A stretch of 64,000 nt of DNA from Leucobacter sp042726155 (GCF_042726155.1 NZ_JBHXHV010000001.1:496001-560000); one strand, 5' to 3'; shown: positions 33,554 through 42,150, numbered from the stretch's first letter. A program made the numbers and translations. The notes: a model not told the origin generated them from the letters alone.

Positions 33554-35203
33554 ATGAAACTCGATCTGATCCTCACCGCCCGCGAAATTCTCACGATGGA
33601 CCCGGCGCGGCCCACGGCAACGGCGGTCGGCGTGCTGCACGGCCGCATCGTCGGCTTCGACGACGAGATCGCCGGGCTCGACGCCGTGACGACGCTCGAT
33701 TTCGGAAATGCCTGCGTCACTCCAGGGCTCATCGATGCGCACTGTCACACCTCGTGGTGGGGGCTGGGGCTCGCATCGATCGACCTGAGCGTCGTGCGCG
33801 GGCTCGACGCCCTGTACGAACAGGTCGCCGCAGAGGTCGCGCGCCTCGATGAGCTCGGCGATCCCGAAGCCTGGGTGCACGGCACCGGATTCAACCAGGC
33901 GCACCACGGCGGCGCGTTCCCCGATATCGCCCGGCTCGACGAGATCACGCAGGGCCACCCGCTCTACCTGCGCCACACCTCTGGCCACGCCTCGATCACC
34001 AACACCGTGACGCTCGACCTCGTGGGCGCACTCGATGCAGGGTTCGCGAACCCGACGGGCGGCGTCGTCGTGCGCGACGCCGGCGGTGCCCCGACCGGGC
34101 TGCTCGAAGAGGCGGCGCAGGGGCTCGTGCAAGCGCTGCTGCTGCCGTACTCGACTGAGCGACTCGTTGAGGCGCTCGACGCCGCGACCTCACGCTACGC
34201 CGAGCAGGGCATCACGAGCTTCACCGAGGCGGGTGTCGGCGGCGGTTGGATCGGCCACAGCCCGATCGAGGTCGCGGCTTACCAGGCGGCATCCGAGCGC
34301 GGCAAGCTGCACGCCCGCGCGCAGCTCATGCCCGCAATTGACGCGCTGCGCCCGCTCACCGGGCACGCAACCGACTTCGCCCGCGAGGGCGAGGGGGCCG
34401 GGCTCGACCTCGGCATTCGCGCCGGGTTCGGCGACGACGCGGTGCGGTTCGGGCACGTGAAGGTGTTTCTCGACGGGTCGCTGCTCGGCGCGACGGCCGC
34501 GGTCACCGAGGACTACTGCGGCCACGACCACAACACCGGCTATCTACTCGACGAGCCCGCGGTCTACCGCGAGCGGGCGCTCGGCGCGTACCGCGCTGGC
34601 TGGCCGCTCGCGCTGCACGCCATCGGCGACGCCGCGATCGACCTCGCGCTCGACCTCATCGAGGAGGCGCAGGATCGCTACGGCCGCCGAGACACGCCCT
34701 GCCGTGTCGAGCACTTCGGCATCGCGAGGCCCGACCAGGTCGAACGCGCGGGGCGGCTCGCGGTCGCGGTCACCCCGCAGGCCGGGTTCATCAGCTCGTT
34801 CGGTGCCCAGATGGCGGATCGCGTCGGCCCCGAGCGCGAGTCGTGGTTGTACCGCGGTCGCTCCGTGATCGACGCCGGAGTCATTCTCGCTGGTTCTTCA
34901 GACTTGCCGGTCGCCGACAACAACCTGCGGCGCGGCATGCAGGCGGCAGTGGATCGGGTGACCGACACCGGCTCGCTGCTCGCCCCCGATGAGGCGATCA
35001 CGCCGGAGGAGGCGCTGCGCACGCACACCGAGTGGGCGGCGCGCGCCACGGGTGAGATCGCGAGCAAGGGCACGCTCGAGCGGGGCAAGCTCGCCGACTT
35101 CACCGTGTTTTCGGCGTCTCCGCTCACCGCCGATCGCATCGCCGACCTCGATATCGTGGCGACGGTGCTCGGCGGCGAGTTGAGCTACGACGCGCGATCC
35201 TGA
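33554..35203 (+). CDS. YtcJ-type amidohydrolase (Amidohydro_3 family)
   Basis: 549 aa, starting 11 bp after the ThDP gene stop. The metal site HxH is in TPGLIDAHCHTSWWGLGLAS, and further sites are in GTGFNQAHHGGAFPDIARLD, the His of LALHAIGDAAIDLALDLIEE and the Asp of ILAGSSDLPVADNNLRRGMQ. The glycine-rich GVGGGWIGHSP loop is notable. It is homologous to the enzyme at 26441 but belongs to a separate operon with a different transporter class. Its substrate is probably a cyclic or N-acyl amide. Confidence 0.87.
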   Translation: MKLDLILTAREILTMDPARPTATAVGVLHGRIVGFDDEIAGLDAVTTLDFGNACVTPGLIDAHCHTSWWGLGLASIDLSVVRGLDALYEQVAAEVARLDELGDPEAWVHGTGFNQAHHGGAFPDIARLDEITQGHPLYLRHTSGHASITNTVTLDLVGALDAGFANPTGGVVVRDAGGAPTGLLEEAAQGLVQALLLPYSTERLVEALDAATSRYAEQGITSFTEAGVGGGWIGHSPIEVAAYQAASERGKLHARAQLMPAIDALRPLTGHATDFAREGEGAGLDLGIRAGFGDDAVRFGHVKVFLDGSLLGATAAVTEDYCGHDHNTGYLLDEPAVYRERALGAYRAGWPLALHAIGDAAIDLALDLIEEAQDRYGRRDTPCRVEHFGIARPDQVERAGRLAVAVTPQAGFISSFGAQMADRVGPERESWLYRGRSVIDAGVILAGSSDLPVADNNLRRGMQAAVDRVTDTGSLLAPDEAITPEEALRTHTEWAARATGEIASKGTLERGKLADFTVFSASPLTADRIADLDIVATVLGGELSYDARS

Positions 35204-35253
35204 CCCCTGTTTTTTACCCGCTCTCACTCCGCTCTCGCTCGAAGGACGAACCC

Positions 35254-36537
35254 ATGACGCAGCAGCTCGACGACGCCTTCCTCGCCGATTGGGCCGTGCA
35301 CTCGCGCTTCGGTGCGGTGCCAGGCACGAACGGCGTTGATCGCCAGGCCGCGACCGAGGCCGACGGCGAGCAGCGTGCGTGGTTCGCGGAACTGCTCGAA
35401 TCGAACGGGTTCACCGTCGTGCGCGACGCCATCGGCAATCAGTTCGGGCTGCTCGAACTCGTGCCGGGTGCGCCGTACGTGCTCACCGGGTCTCACATGG
35501 ACTCGCAGCCAACGGCCGGGCGCTTCGACGGGGCGTACGGCGTACTGGCGTCGGCGCACGCGTGTGTCCGCGTGGCAGAGGAGCTGCGGGCTGGGCGTGG
35601 TTCGGGCGAGAGCGCTGGCGCCGGTGCGGTCGTGAATCTTGCCGTCGTGAACTGGTTCAACGAGGAGGGCTCGCGGTTCAAGCCGTCGATGATGGGCAGC
35701 TCGGTGTTCACGGGCAAGCTCGCACTCGCTGACGCGCTCGCGACGACCGATCCGGCGGGCGTGACGGTCGCCGACGCGCTCGACGCGATCGGGGAGCGGG
35801 GCGCGGGCGACGTGTTCGGGGGCGATTCGGGCCGCGAGGTGGCCTCGTATGCCGAGGTGCACGTGCAGCAGGGTCGCAGCATGGAGGAGGACGGTGTCAC
35901 GATCGGACTCGTCAACGCGACCTGGGCGGCCCACAAGTTTGAATTCAAGGTCACCGGTGCGCAGGCGCACAGCGGCTCGACGCTCATGGTCGATCGGCGC
36001 GACGCGCTGCTCGGGGCTGCGCGCCTCGTCGTGGCCGCGCGCGAGCTCGTCGACGAGTTCGAGCCCGGCATGCTGCACACCGCCTGCGGCGAGCTGAACG
36101 TCTACCCGAACTCGCCCGTGGTGGTGGCGAGCGAGGTGGAGCTGCTGCTCGATCTGCGCTCGCCGAGCGCCGACGTGATCCGGGAGGCGCACGCCGCGCT
36201 GCAGCGCACCATCGAGCGGGTGCAGCGCGAGGATCGCGTCGAGATCGCGGTGACGGCTGAGCACAGCTGGGATCAGAATCCGTACCCCGAGGCCGGGGTG
36301 GAGCTGGCACGCGAGGTTGCCGAACAGCTGGGGCTTACGCACGACCGCGTGATGACGGTGGCGGGTCACGACTCGACCAACATGAAGGACTCTGTGCCAA
36401 CAATCATGCTCTTCGTGCCGAGCGTCGCGGGCATCTCGCACAGCCTCGACGAGTTCACGAAGGACGCTGACCTCGTGGCGGGCGTAGACCACCTCACGGG
36501 AGTCATCTCCCGCCTGGTCCGAGGTTCCCTCCTCTAA
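35254..36537 (+). CDS. Zn-dependent hydrolase, hydantoinase/carbamoylase family (M20)
   Basis: 427 aa, GAAGGA upstream of the ATG. The family includes N-carbamoyl-L-amino-acid hydrolases, beta-ureidopropionase and allantoate amidohydrolase. Metal-site motifs are LTGSHMDSQPTAGRFDGAYG, with the catalytic Glu pair in VNWFNEEGSRFKPSMMGSSV, HVQQGRSMEEDGVTIGLVNA, and the late TVAGHDSTNMKDSVPTIML with its zinc His. The dimerisation domain includes GAQAHSGSTLMVDRRDAL. As the last gene of the operon it would hydrolyse the carbamoyl or acyl amide released by the amidohydrolase. That order of steps is inferred. Confidence 0.88.
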   Translation: MTQQLDDAFLADWAVHSRFGAVPGTNGVDRQAATEADGEQRAWFAELLESNGFTVVRDAIGNQFGLLELVPGAPYVLTGSHMDSQPTAGRFDGAYGVLASAHACVRVAEELRAGRGSGESAGAGAVVNLAVVNWFNEEGSRFKPSMMGSSVFTGKLALADALATTDPAGVTVADALDAIGERGAGDVFGGDSGREVASYAEVHVQQGRSMEEDGVTIGLVNATWAAHKFEFKVTGAQAHSGSTLMVDRRDALLGAARLVVAARELVDEFEPGMLHTACGELNVYPNSPVVVASEVELLLDLRSPSADVIREAHAALQRTIERVQREDRVEIAVTAEHSWDQNPYPEAGVELAREVAEQLGLTHDRVMTVAGHDSTNMKDSVPTIMLFVPSVAGISHSLDEFTKDADLVAGVDHLTGVISRLVRGSLL

Positions 36538-36589
36538 CTCGAGCCTTTACCCCCCCTACCTCCCTACCCCCCTTACCCAAGGCGCCCCC

Positions 36590-36653
36590 CGCTTCTGTCG
36601 TCGCAAAGTGTTGCTTCAGGGGCGTGACGGGATCATTTGGGGCGACAGAAGCG
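36590..36653. repeat. Class D intergenic palindrome
   Basis: CGCTTCTGTCGTCGCAAA pairs with TTTGGGGCGACAGAAGCG (a few mismatches) around a 28-bp loop. It has a C-rich left flank (36550-36589) and a very G-rich right flank ending in G20. It lies between convergent genes. Confidence 0.75.
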
Positions 36654-36662
36654 CGGGGGTGC

Positions 36663-36682
36663 GGGGGGGGGGGGGGGGGGGG
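36663..36682. repeat. Homopolymer of 20 G directly abutting a stop codon
   Basis: Twenty consecutive G on the plus strand end exactly where the dacA stop (CTA, read TAG on the minus strand) begins, so the mRNA would carry C20 right after the stop. The length may be uncertain because homopolymers are hard to sequence. Confidence 0.8.
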
Positions 36683-38002
36683 CTAGTTCCAGACGAAGAG
36701 TTCTCTCGGGTGGGTGAGGCGCCAGCCGTAGCTGGGGGCGACGATCGGGGCGTCCGTCACGATGTCGGACTTGGTTGCGTCCTCTGAAGTCGGGCCCGTC
36801 GTAGTGAGGGTGGCGACTTGCTCGCCCGCGTCGGAGTCTTCGCCACTGATGGCGAAGTCCTCGCCCGCGGCCGCCCCCAGCGGCGTGATCGTGCGCGTCA
36901 CTTCCTCGCCCGGGAGCAGCACCGACGTCGCGCCGACACTCGTCACGAGCGGGATCTCGATCCCGTCTGCCGTCGTCGCGGTCCCGACGCGTTCGCCGAC
37001 CTTCGTAATCGTCACGGTCTGGTAAGCGGCGTCAAGTGCCGAGAAGGTGGCGAGGCTCGAGCTCAGGCGATCCTCGGCCGTGTCTCGCCCCAGCACCACC
37101 GAGAGCTGCACGACATCGTGGCCCGGCGCATCGCTCGCGCGGGCGGCCGCAAGGTTGTACCCGGCAGCGCTCGTGCGGCCGGTTTTCGCGCCGACGACCC
37201 CGTCGAGCGCCCGAAAGAGCGGGTTCGTGCTCGTGACCGTTCCGATGCCCCACGGCAGGTTCGCCTTCCGCAGGGCGACGATCTCGGCGACGGTCTCATT
37301 CTGCAGCGCGAGGCGGGTGAGCCGCAGCACGTCGGCGGGGCTCGCGGCGTTGCGCTCGTCCATGCCGGTCGGCTCAAACAGGGTGAGCGATTCGAGGCCC
37401 TCGCGATCCTGCCACTGCTTCACCGCTGCCAGAAACGCCTCGTTATCGCCAAAAACTGAGTAGGCGTAGGCCGCCGCAAAGTCGTTCGCCGACGGAATCA
37501 GGGCGAGCTCAAGCATCTCGCGCACGGTGACTTCGGTTCCGATCGGGATCGGAAACGCAACGCCGTCCGCGGCCAGATACGCGTCTTGCCGGGCAGCGTC
37601 AGCGGTGGTCCACACGTGCACGGGCCCGTCTGCGCCGGCTTCAACGGGTTGCGCATCGAGCGCGACGAGCACGGTGACGAGTTTCGAGATGCTCGCGATG
37701 GGCACCGGGGTGTCTGAGTTCGCCCACACCTCGTCGGCGTGCAGCCAGCCGACTGCTGTTGGTTCGGCCTGCGCATCAACGATTGCCTGCGCCTGCGCGT
37801 CATCGCCGGTAATACGGAGCGTCGGCTCGGCGATTGAAACGGTGGGCGACGGCAGGGGCGCGAGGGCGCACGCGGCGGCGTAGGTACCAGCGAGCACGGC
37901 GACGAGGCCGACGGTGGTCACACCGAGCACGCGGCCCACGCGCCGACGCCGCTTCGAGGGAGCAACCAGCGCGGGCGGCTGCGACGCCTCGTCTGAGCTC
38001 AT
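36683..38002 (-). CDS. D-alanyl-D-alanine carboxypeptidase (peptidase S11)
   Basis: 439 aa. A basic N-terminus and one membrane anchor (VLGVTTVGLVAVLAGTYAAA) place the enzyme outside the membrane. The active-site motifs of penicillin-binding serine peptidases are in order: SxxK in ASISKLVTVLVAL, SxN in ALIPSANDFAAAY and KTG in GVVGAKTGRTSAAGYN. The C-terminal region after about residue 330 is a beta-rich extension (GERVGTATTADGIEIPLVTS). It would trim the terminal D-Ala from peptidoglycan stem peptides. It appears monocistronic; its 3' end faces the class D palindrome. Confidence 0.92.
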   Translation of the reverse strand: MSSDEASQPPALVAPSKRRRRVGRVLGVTTVGLVAVLAGTYAAACALAPLPSPTVSIAEPTLRITGDDAQAQAIVDAQAEPTAVGWLHADEVWANSDTPVPIASISKLVTVLVALDAQPVEAGADGPVHVWTTADAARQDAYLAADGVAFPIPIGTEVTVREMLELALIPSANDFAAAYAYSVFGDNEAFLAAVKQWQDREGLESLTLFEPTGMDERNAASPADVLRLTRLALQNETVAEIVALRKANLPWGIGTVTSTNPLFRALDGVVGAKTGRTSAAGYNLAAARASDAPGHDVVQLSVVLGRDTAEDRLSSSLATFSALDAAYQTVTITKVGERVGTATTADGIEIPLVTSVGATSVLLPGEEVTRTITPLGAAAGEDFAISGEDSDAGEQVATLTTTGPTSEDATKSDIVTDAPIVAPSYGWRLTHPRELFVWN

Positions 38003-38161
38003 TCCCCCACACTAGAGGCTCGCCCCTGCACAGTGCCTCAGGCAACGGCTGTGCGCAGTCGTCGCTGCCAAGTCGCCGCGTGTGAGGCAGGATGGGGAGT
38101 CTTCCGCCGCACCGCCGCACCAGCGCACCGCCGCATCAGCGCACCACCGAGGAGCCAGTCG

Positions 38162-39334
38162 ATGTCCGCACTCATTGCCGGGTACGCCCGCACGCCGTTC
38201 ACTCGTTTCACCGGGCAGCTGGCCGCGCAGCCCGCCACCGTGCTCGGCGCGCACGCGGTGCGCGCCGCCCTGCAGCGCGCGGGTGTCTCGCCGGCAGACG
38301 TTGACGCCGTGGTTGTCGGCCAGGTGCTGCAGGCCGGTGCGGGGCAGAACCCCGCGCGCCAGACCGCGGTCGGCGCGGGCATCCCGCTTTCGGTTCCGGC
38401 GATCACACTGAACGCCGTCTGCCTGTCAGGCGCGGAGGCGGTTTCGCAGGCGGTGCGCTTGATTGCCGCGGGCGAGGCCGACGTCGTGGTCGCCGCGGGC
38501 CAGGAGTCCATGTCGCTCGCACCCCACGTGTTGCCGCTGCGCGCTGGCACGAAGTACGGCGACGCCGTGCTCGTCGACACGGTCGATCGCGACGGGCTCT
38601 CCGACGCTTTCGACCAGGTCGCGATGGGGGCGCTGACCGAGACCGGTAATGCTCCGCTCGGCTTGACCCGCGAGCAGCAGGACGCCTTCGCCGCCTCATC
38701 TCACCAGCGCGCAGCCGCTGGCGCAGATTTTCTCGCGGGTGAGATCGAGCCGTTCACTGTGTCTTCGCGCCGCGGCGACACCGTCGTAGCGAGCGACGAT
38801 GGCGTGCGCGCCGACACCACGGCCGAGACCCTCGCTGGCCTCCGCCCGGCGTTTGCGAAAGGCGGCACCATCACCGCGGGCAACGCCTCGCAGATCACCG
38901 ACGGCGCCGCCGCACTCGTGATCGTCAGCGAAGCCGCCGCCGAGCGGCTCGGCCTTTCTCCGCTCGCACGGGTCGAGGCGACCGCGTTCGTGGCGGGCCC
39001 CGACACCCACCTGCACTCGCAACCGTCGCACGCCATCGCGGCCGCCCTCGCGAAAACGAGCGGCGTCACCGTCGCCGACCTCGCGGCGGTCGAGATCAAC
39101 GAGGCGTTCGCGGCCGTCGGCGTGCAGTCGACGCGCGAACTCGGCATCGATCCCGCGATCGTCAACGTGCACGGTGGCGCGATCGCGCTGGGTCACCCGA
39201 TCGGCGCTTCCGGCGCACGCATCGTCGGGACGCTCGCGCGTCAGCTCGCCGAACACGGCTCAGGGTCCGTGGGCGCCGCGGGCATCTGTGGCGGCGGTGG
39301 CCAGGGCAGCGCCGTCGTGCTCCGCGCGCTGTAG
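38162..39334 (+). CDS. Acetyl-CoA C-acyltransferase (thiolase)
   Basis: 390 aa from the ATG at 38162. Thiolase catalytic residues are all present: nucleophile Cys in TLNAVCLSGAEAVSQAVRL, His in NVHGGAIALGHPIGASGARI and the second Cys in AAGICGGGGQGSAVVL. GQESMS and NEAFAAV are also as expected. It either condenses acetyl-CoA units or cleaves 3-oxoacyl-CoA; the sequence does not tell which. It is distinct from pcaF at 53512. Upstream DNA (38100-38155) is a simple CCGCACCAGCG-like repeat. ppgK follows after 34 bp. Confidence 0.92.
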   Translation: MSALIAGYARTPFTRFTGQLAAQPATVLGAHAVRAALQRAGVSPADVDAVVVGQVLQAGAGQNPARQTAVGAGIPLSVPAITLNAVCLSGAEAVSQAVRLIAAGEADVVVAAGQESMSLAPHVLPLRAGTKYGDAVLVDTVDRDGLSDAFDQVAMGALTETGNAPLGLTREQQDAFAASSHQRAAAGADFLAGEIEPFTVSSRRGDTVVASDDGVRADTTAETLAGLRPAFAKGGTITAGNASQITDGAAALVIVSEAAAERLGLSPLARVEATAFVAGPDTHLHSQPSHAIAAALAKTSGVTVADLAAVEINEAFAAVGVQSTRELGIDPAIVNVHGGAIALGHPIGASGARIVGTLARQLAEHGSGSVGAAGICGGGGQGSAVVLRAL

Positions 39335-39368
39335 CGAGCGCGCGCTCGCGGCCAGTACACTCGCGGCT

Positions 39369-40226
39369 ATGGGTGTGCAGCATGTAGCCATCGGCATTGA
39401 TGTCGGCGGCACCGGAATCAAGGGCGCCGCGATCGATCTCGCGACCGGCGAGAGAATCACTTCGCGGCACAAGGTGGCGACGCCGGTGGGCGGCGTCCCC
39501 GCAGATATCGCGCGCGAGGTCGGTGCGATGACCGATGCGATTCGCGTGGAGATCGCGGATCGCGTCGCCGCTGGCGACGCAAAGGTTGCCGGTGTGGCGG
39601 GCATCGCCACTGCCGCTGAGGTCGCCGCGCTGCCGGTCGGTGTCACGCTGCCGGGTGTCGTGCGCAACGGCGTCATGCGCACCGCCGCGAACATTGACCT
39701 GAGTTGGATCGGCACGGATGCGCACGCGCTGCTCGCCGCCGCGGTGGCGGCTCCGTGCACGGTCGTGAACGACGCCGACGCCGCGGGTGTCGCCGAGGTC
39801 GCGTACGGCGAGGTGAGCGGCCTGCCCGGCGTGACACTCGTGCTGACGTTCGGCACCGGCATCGGTTCGGCGCTCGTCGCTGACGGTGTGCTCGTGCCCA
39901 ACTTCGAGCTCGGCCACCTCGAACTCGACGGCTTCACGTCGATCGAGCACCACACCTCGGCGAAGGTCATCGAGCGCGAGGGCATCACGCTCGCGGAGTG
40001 GGCGGGGCGCGCAGCGCGCTACGTCGCGTACCTCGAGAAGGTCATCAACCCCGATCGCTTCGTGATTGGTGGCAGCATTAGCAAGGCGTCCGACGAGTAT
40101 CTTCCGTTCGCCGGTGTCGCGGTGCCGGTGTCGCCCGCGCGACTTCGCAATAACGCGGGGATCATCGGCGCGGCGCGGCTTGCGGCTGAGGCGCTAGATC
40201 CCGACTCCGCGAACTCCGCGCCCTAA
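39369..40226 (+). CDS. ppgK: Polyphosphate glucokinase (ROK family)
   Basis: 285 aa from the ATG at 39369. It is an actinobacterial kinase using polyphosphate or ATP to phosphorylate glucose. The N-terminal phosphate loop is AIGIDVGGTGIKGAAIDL, the catalytic Asp is in VVNDADAAGVAEVAYGEVSG, and the typical PpgK sequence TFGTGIGSALVADGVLVPNF is followed by ELGHLELDG. The zinc-binding Cys cluster of other ROK proteins is absent, as expected for PpgK. The 40-bp-or-less gaps on either side make it likely that thiolase, ppgK and the FUSC gene lie on one transcript. Confidence 0.92.
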   Translation: MGVQHVAIGIDVGGTGIKGAAIDLATGERITSRHKVATPVGGVPADIAREVGAMTDAIRVEIADRVAAGDAKVAGVAGIATAAEVAALPVGVTLPGVVRNGVMRTAANIDLSWIGTDAHALLAAAVAAPCTVVNDADAAGVAEVAYGEVSGLPGVTLVLTFGTGIGSALVADGVLVPNFELGHLELDGFTSIEHHTSAKVIEREGITLAEWAGRAARYVAYLEKVINPDRFVIGGSISKASDEYLPFAGVAVPVSPARLRNNAGIIGAARLAAEALDPDSANSAP

Positions 40227-40289
40227 CGCGGTCTGCGGCCGCCGCCGAACCTGAAAGAATAGGCGGGGCAAACGCAGACGGGGGTGCAG

Positions 40290-41405
40290 ATGGCTGACGC
40301 AGTCGAAGACGGCGAATCGGCGACACCCAAACGCGGCTACTCGGCCGCACCGCCCACCGCGGTGATCAAGGCCGTGCGCAGTCTGTTCGAGATGCCAGCT
40401 GGCCCCGGCCCGCGCATCTGGATCGCGCTGCGCGCAGCTCTCTCGATCGGCGTTCCGTTCGGTTTGCTCACCGTGCTCGGCTTCCCGGGAATCGGTCTGC
40501 AGACAGCGGCCGGCGCGTTTGTCGCGCTGTTTGCCGCGAGTCAGGCGGCCGCCGAGCGCGCCAAGGTGCTGCCGTTTGTCGCGATCGTGCTCATCGGCTC
40601 CGCCGCCCTCGGCGCCGCCCTCTCGCCGTGGCCGATACTGCTCAGCATCGGGCTCGTGGTCGTCGCTGGCGTCACGGCGACGCTCTCGTTCGCGTTTCGG
40701 CTCGGCCCGCCCGGCCCGGTGTTTTTCGTGCTGAGCTACGGCCTCGCTGGCAACATCACGGCGGTCGTCGACGGGGAGCGACTGAACCCTCCGCTCGTGC
40801 TCATCGCAGCGCTCGTTGGCGGCGCGCTGTTCTCGTACCTGCTCGCCCTCGCGCCGCTCGTGAGCGCGTCTGAGCGTGCGAAACCCGTTCGCCCGCTGAG
40901 CGAGTTGCTGCCCGGCCCGTGGCTGGGTCCGGGTGAGCGCCGGCTGATCCTGCGCATTGTCATTGTTGCGGTCATCGGCACGGCAGTCACGGTGCTCTGG
41001 ATCGATCCGCACCGCGCCTACTGGACGGTGTCGGCTGGTGTGGCCGTCATCGGTCTGAGTGCCGTGCGCCGGCACTCGCTCGCCCGCGGGCTGCACCGCA
41101 CCGTCGGCACGCTCGTCGGCGCGGCCCTCTATCTCGCGCTGGCACCGCTCGGAGCGAATCCGTTCGTGCTCGTCGCGCTGCTGACATGCCTGCAATTCAC
41201 TATCGAGCTCGTCGTGGTGCGCAACTACGCGCTGGCGCTCGTGTTCATTACGCCGCTCGTGCTGCTCATTACGGGGGCCGCTTCGGGCGGTGCGAACCTC
41301 GCTGCCGCGGCGAGCGAGCGCGTGCTCGACACGCTCATCGGCTCCGTGATCGCAATGGTCACAGCGCTGCTGCACCGCCGCGTCATGAAGGATCGGCCGG
41401 AGTAG
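40290..41405 (+). CDS. FUSC family membrane protein
   Basis: 371 aa from the ATG at 40290 (a GTG two codons earlier is possible). There are two blocks of hydrophobic helices (residues about 50-200 and 225-350) separated by a charged loop (SASERAKPVRPLSELLPGPW), as in fusaric-acid resistance/aromatic-acid efflux (FUSC) proteins. The second block has the family's HRAYWTVSAGVAVIGLSAV and RGLHRTVGTLVGAAL. It may export aromatic acids, a plausible partner for the catabolic island 7 kb away. That link is only inference. Confidence 0.82.
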   Translation: MADAVEDGESATPKRGYSAAPPTAVIKAVRSLFEMPAGPGPRIWIALRAALSIGVPFGLLTVLGFPGIGLQTAAGAFVALFAASQAAAERAKVLPFVAIVLIGSAALGAALSPWPILLSIGLVVVAGVTATLSFAFRLGPPGPVFFVLSYGLAGNITAVVDGERLNPPLVLIAALVGGALFSYLLALAPLVSASERAKPVRPLSELLPGPWLGPGERRLILRIVIVAVIGTAVTVLWIDPHRAYWTVSAGVAVIGLSAVRRHSLARGLHRTVGTLVGAALYLALAPLGANPFVLVALLTCLQFTIELVVVRNYALALVFITPLVLLITGAASGGANLAAAASERVLDTLIGSVIAMVTALLHRRVMKDRPE

Positions 41406-41424
41406 TTGGCTCGTTGCGTTGAAA

Positions 41425-41802
41425 CTATGCGACGCGGTGTGGCGCCGAGGGGTCAGGCGCTGCCGGCGCCTCATTGAGATACATGGTGAGTGCGTCACGC
41501 AAGATTTCGCTGGGTTTGCGATTTTCGGCGGCGGCACGCTGGGCCAGTTGCTCATCGAGGGGAACGGAGAGGCGCACCTGGCGCCGGGGTGAACGGCCAC
41601 TGCCGACGGTACCGCTGAGTGACGGGCGGCCCGCGCGATGGCGCTCAACTTCTGCGATGTCGGCGGGGTCGAGCTCGAAATCGAAATCGCCTGTGCGCAG
41701 CTCATCACGTGTCTGGATCAAAGCATCGGAGGAGACTTCGAAGTCACCGCGTTCATAGCGGGCGACGCGGGCAGTGGGAGTCTCATTTTGCTGAGTGCTC
41801 AT
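41425..41802 (-). CDS. Ribbon-helix-helix antitoxin-like protein
   Basis: 125 aa. The C-terminal RHH/CopG-like region is RRQVRLSVPLDEQLAQRAAA then ENRKPSEILRDALTMYL. The N-terminal half is acidic (FEVSSDALIQTRDELRTGDF, DFELDPADIAEVERH) and could wrap the toxin. It starts 2 bp after the stop of the upstream small gene, and this toxin-first order recalls BrnT-BrnA. As in BrnA, the DNA-binding domain lies at the C-terminus. It probably represses the pair through the repeats at 42113-42150. Confidence 0.75.
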   Translation of the reverse strand: MSTQQNETPTARVARYERGDFEVSSDALIQTRDELRTGDFDFELDPADIAEVERHRAGRPSLSGTVGSGRSPRRQVRLSVPLDEQLAQRAAAENRKPSEILRDALTMYLNEAPAAPDPSAPHRVA

Positions 41803-41804
41803 TG

Positions 41805-42110
41805 TTATTTCCTTCCCTGTGCGGCTTTAGCGGCGAGAATCTTTCGAATGACATTGGGCCGAGCCTGCATCATGTGGAACACCGAAATCTCTTTTCGGTC
41901 CGAGAGGATGTCTGCGAACACTTCAAGCTCAGTACCGTCGAGCGCGGGTCCGATGAAACCCGCAGGGTCTGGGGAACCTGGGATGCGGGTTGGCTCCATG
42001 GGGATTGCGCGGAGCCGCCAGCCCTGGATGACCGAGACTGCGTCTAAGCGACCCCACTCGCGTTTGAGGGCACTGGGCTTACAGGTCACTTTCCATTTGT
42101 GCCCAGCCAT
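41805..42110 (-). CDS. Putative toxin of a toxin-antitoxin pair (BrnT-like, uncertain)
   Basis: 101 aa from the ATG at 42110 (a TTG two codons upstream is possible). It is basic, with a first segment MAGHKWKVTCKPSALKREWG, a middle DGTELEVFADILSDRKEISV and a helical end HMMQARPNVIRKILAAKAAQ. The order beta-sheet then an R-x-x-(A/S)R-type helix recalls BrnT, a RelE-fold ribonuclease, but no motif is decisive. It precedes an RHH protein with a 2-bp gap. GC content is visibly lower than in neighbouring genes, suggesting transfer. Confidence 0.6.
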   Translation of the reverse strand: MAGHKWKVTCKPSALKREWGRLDAVSVIQGWRLRAIPMEPTRIPGSPDPAGFIGPALDGTELEVFADILSDRKEISVFHMMQARPNVIRKILAAKAAQGRK

Positions 42111-42112
42111 AC

Positions 42113-42150
42113 CCAAATGGTACTACCAAAAGTGAACATTTGGTACTCCC
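42113..42150. promoter_or_regulatory. Repeat operator upstream of the toxin-antitoxin pair
   Basis: CCAAATGGTACTACC and CATTTGGTACTCCC are imperfect direct repeats (NNTGGTACTNCC) that also contain an inverted CCAAATG/CATTTGG. They lie just upstream of the toxin start in AT-richer DNA, as expected of an RHH operator. Confidence 0.5.

Noticed and set aside
38100..38155. CCGCACCAGCG-type repeat as a mobile element end
   Set aside because: It is a short, imperfect simple-sequence repeat without inverted ends or neighbouring transposase.
40194..41708. A 504-codon antisense frame across the FUSC gene
   Set aside because: The composition is extremely Arg/Gln/His-rich without hydrophobic core, as expected of a shadow of a membrane-protein gene in GC-rich DNA.
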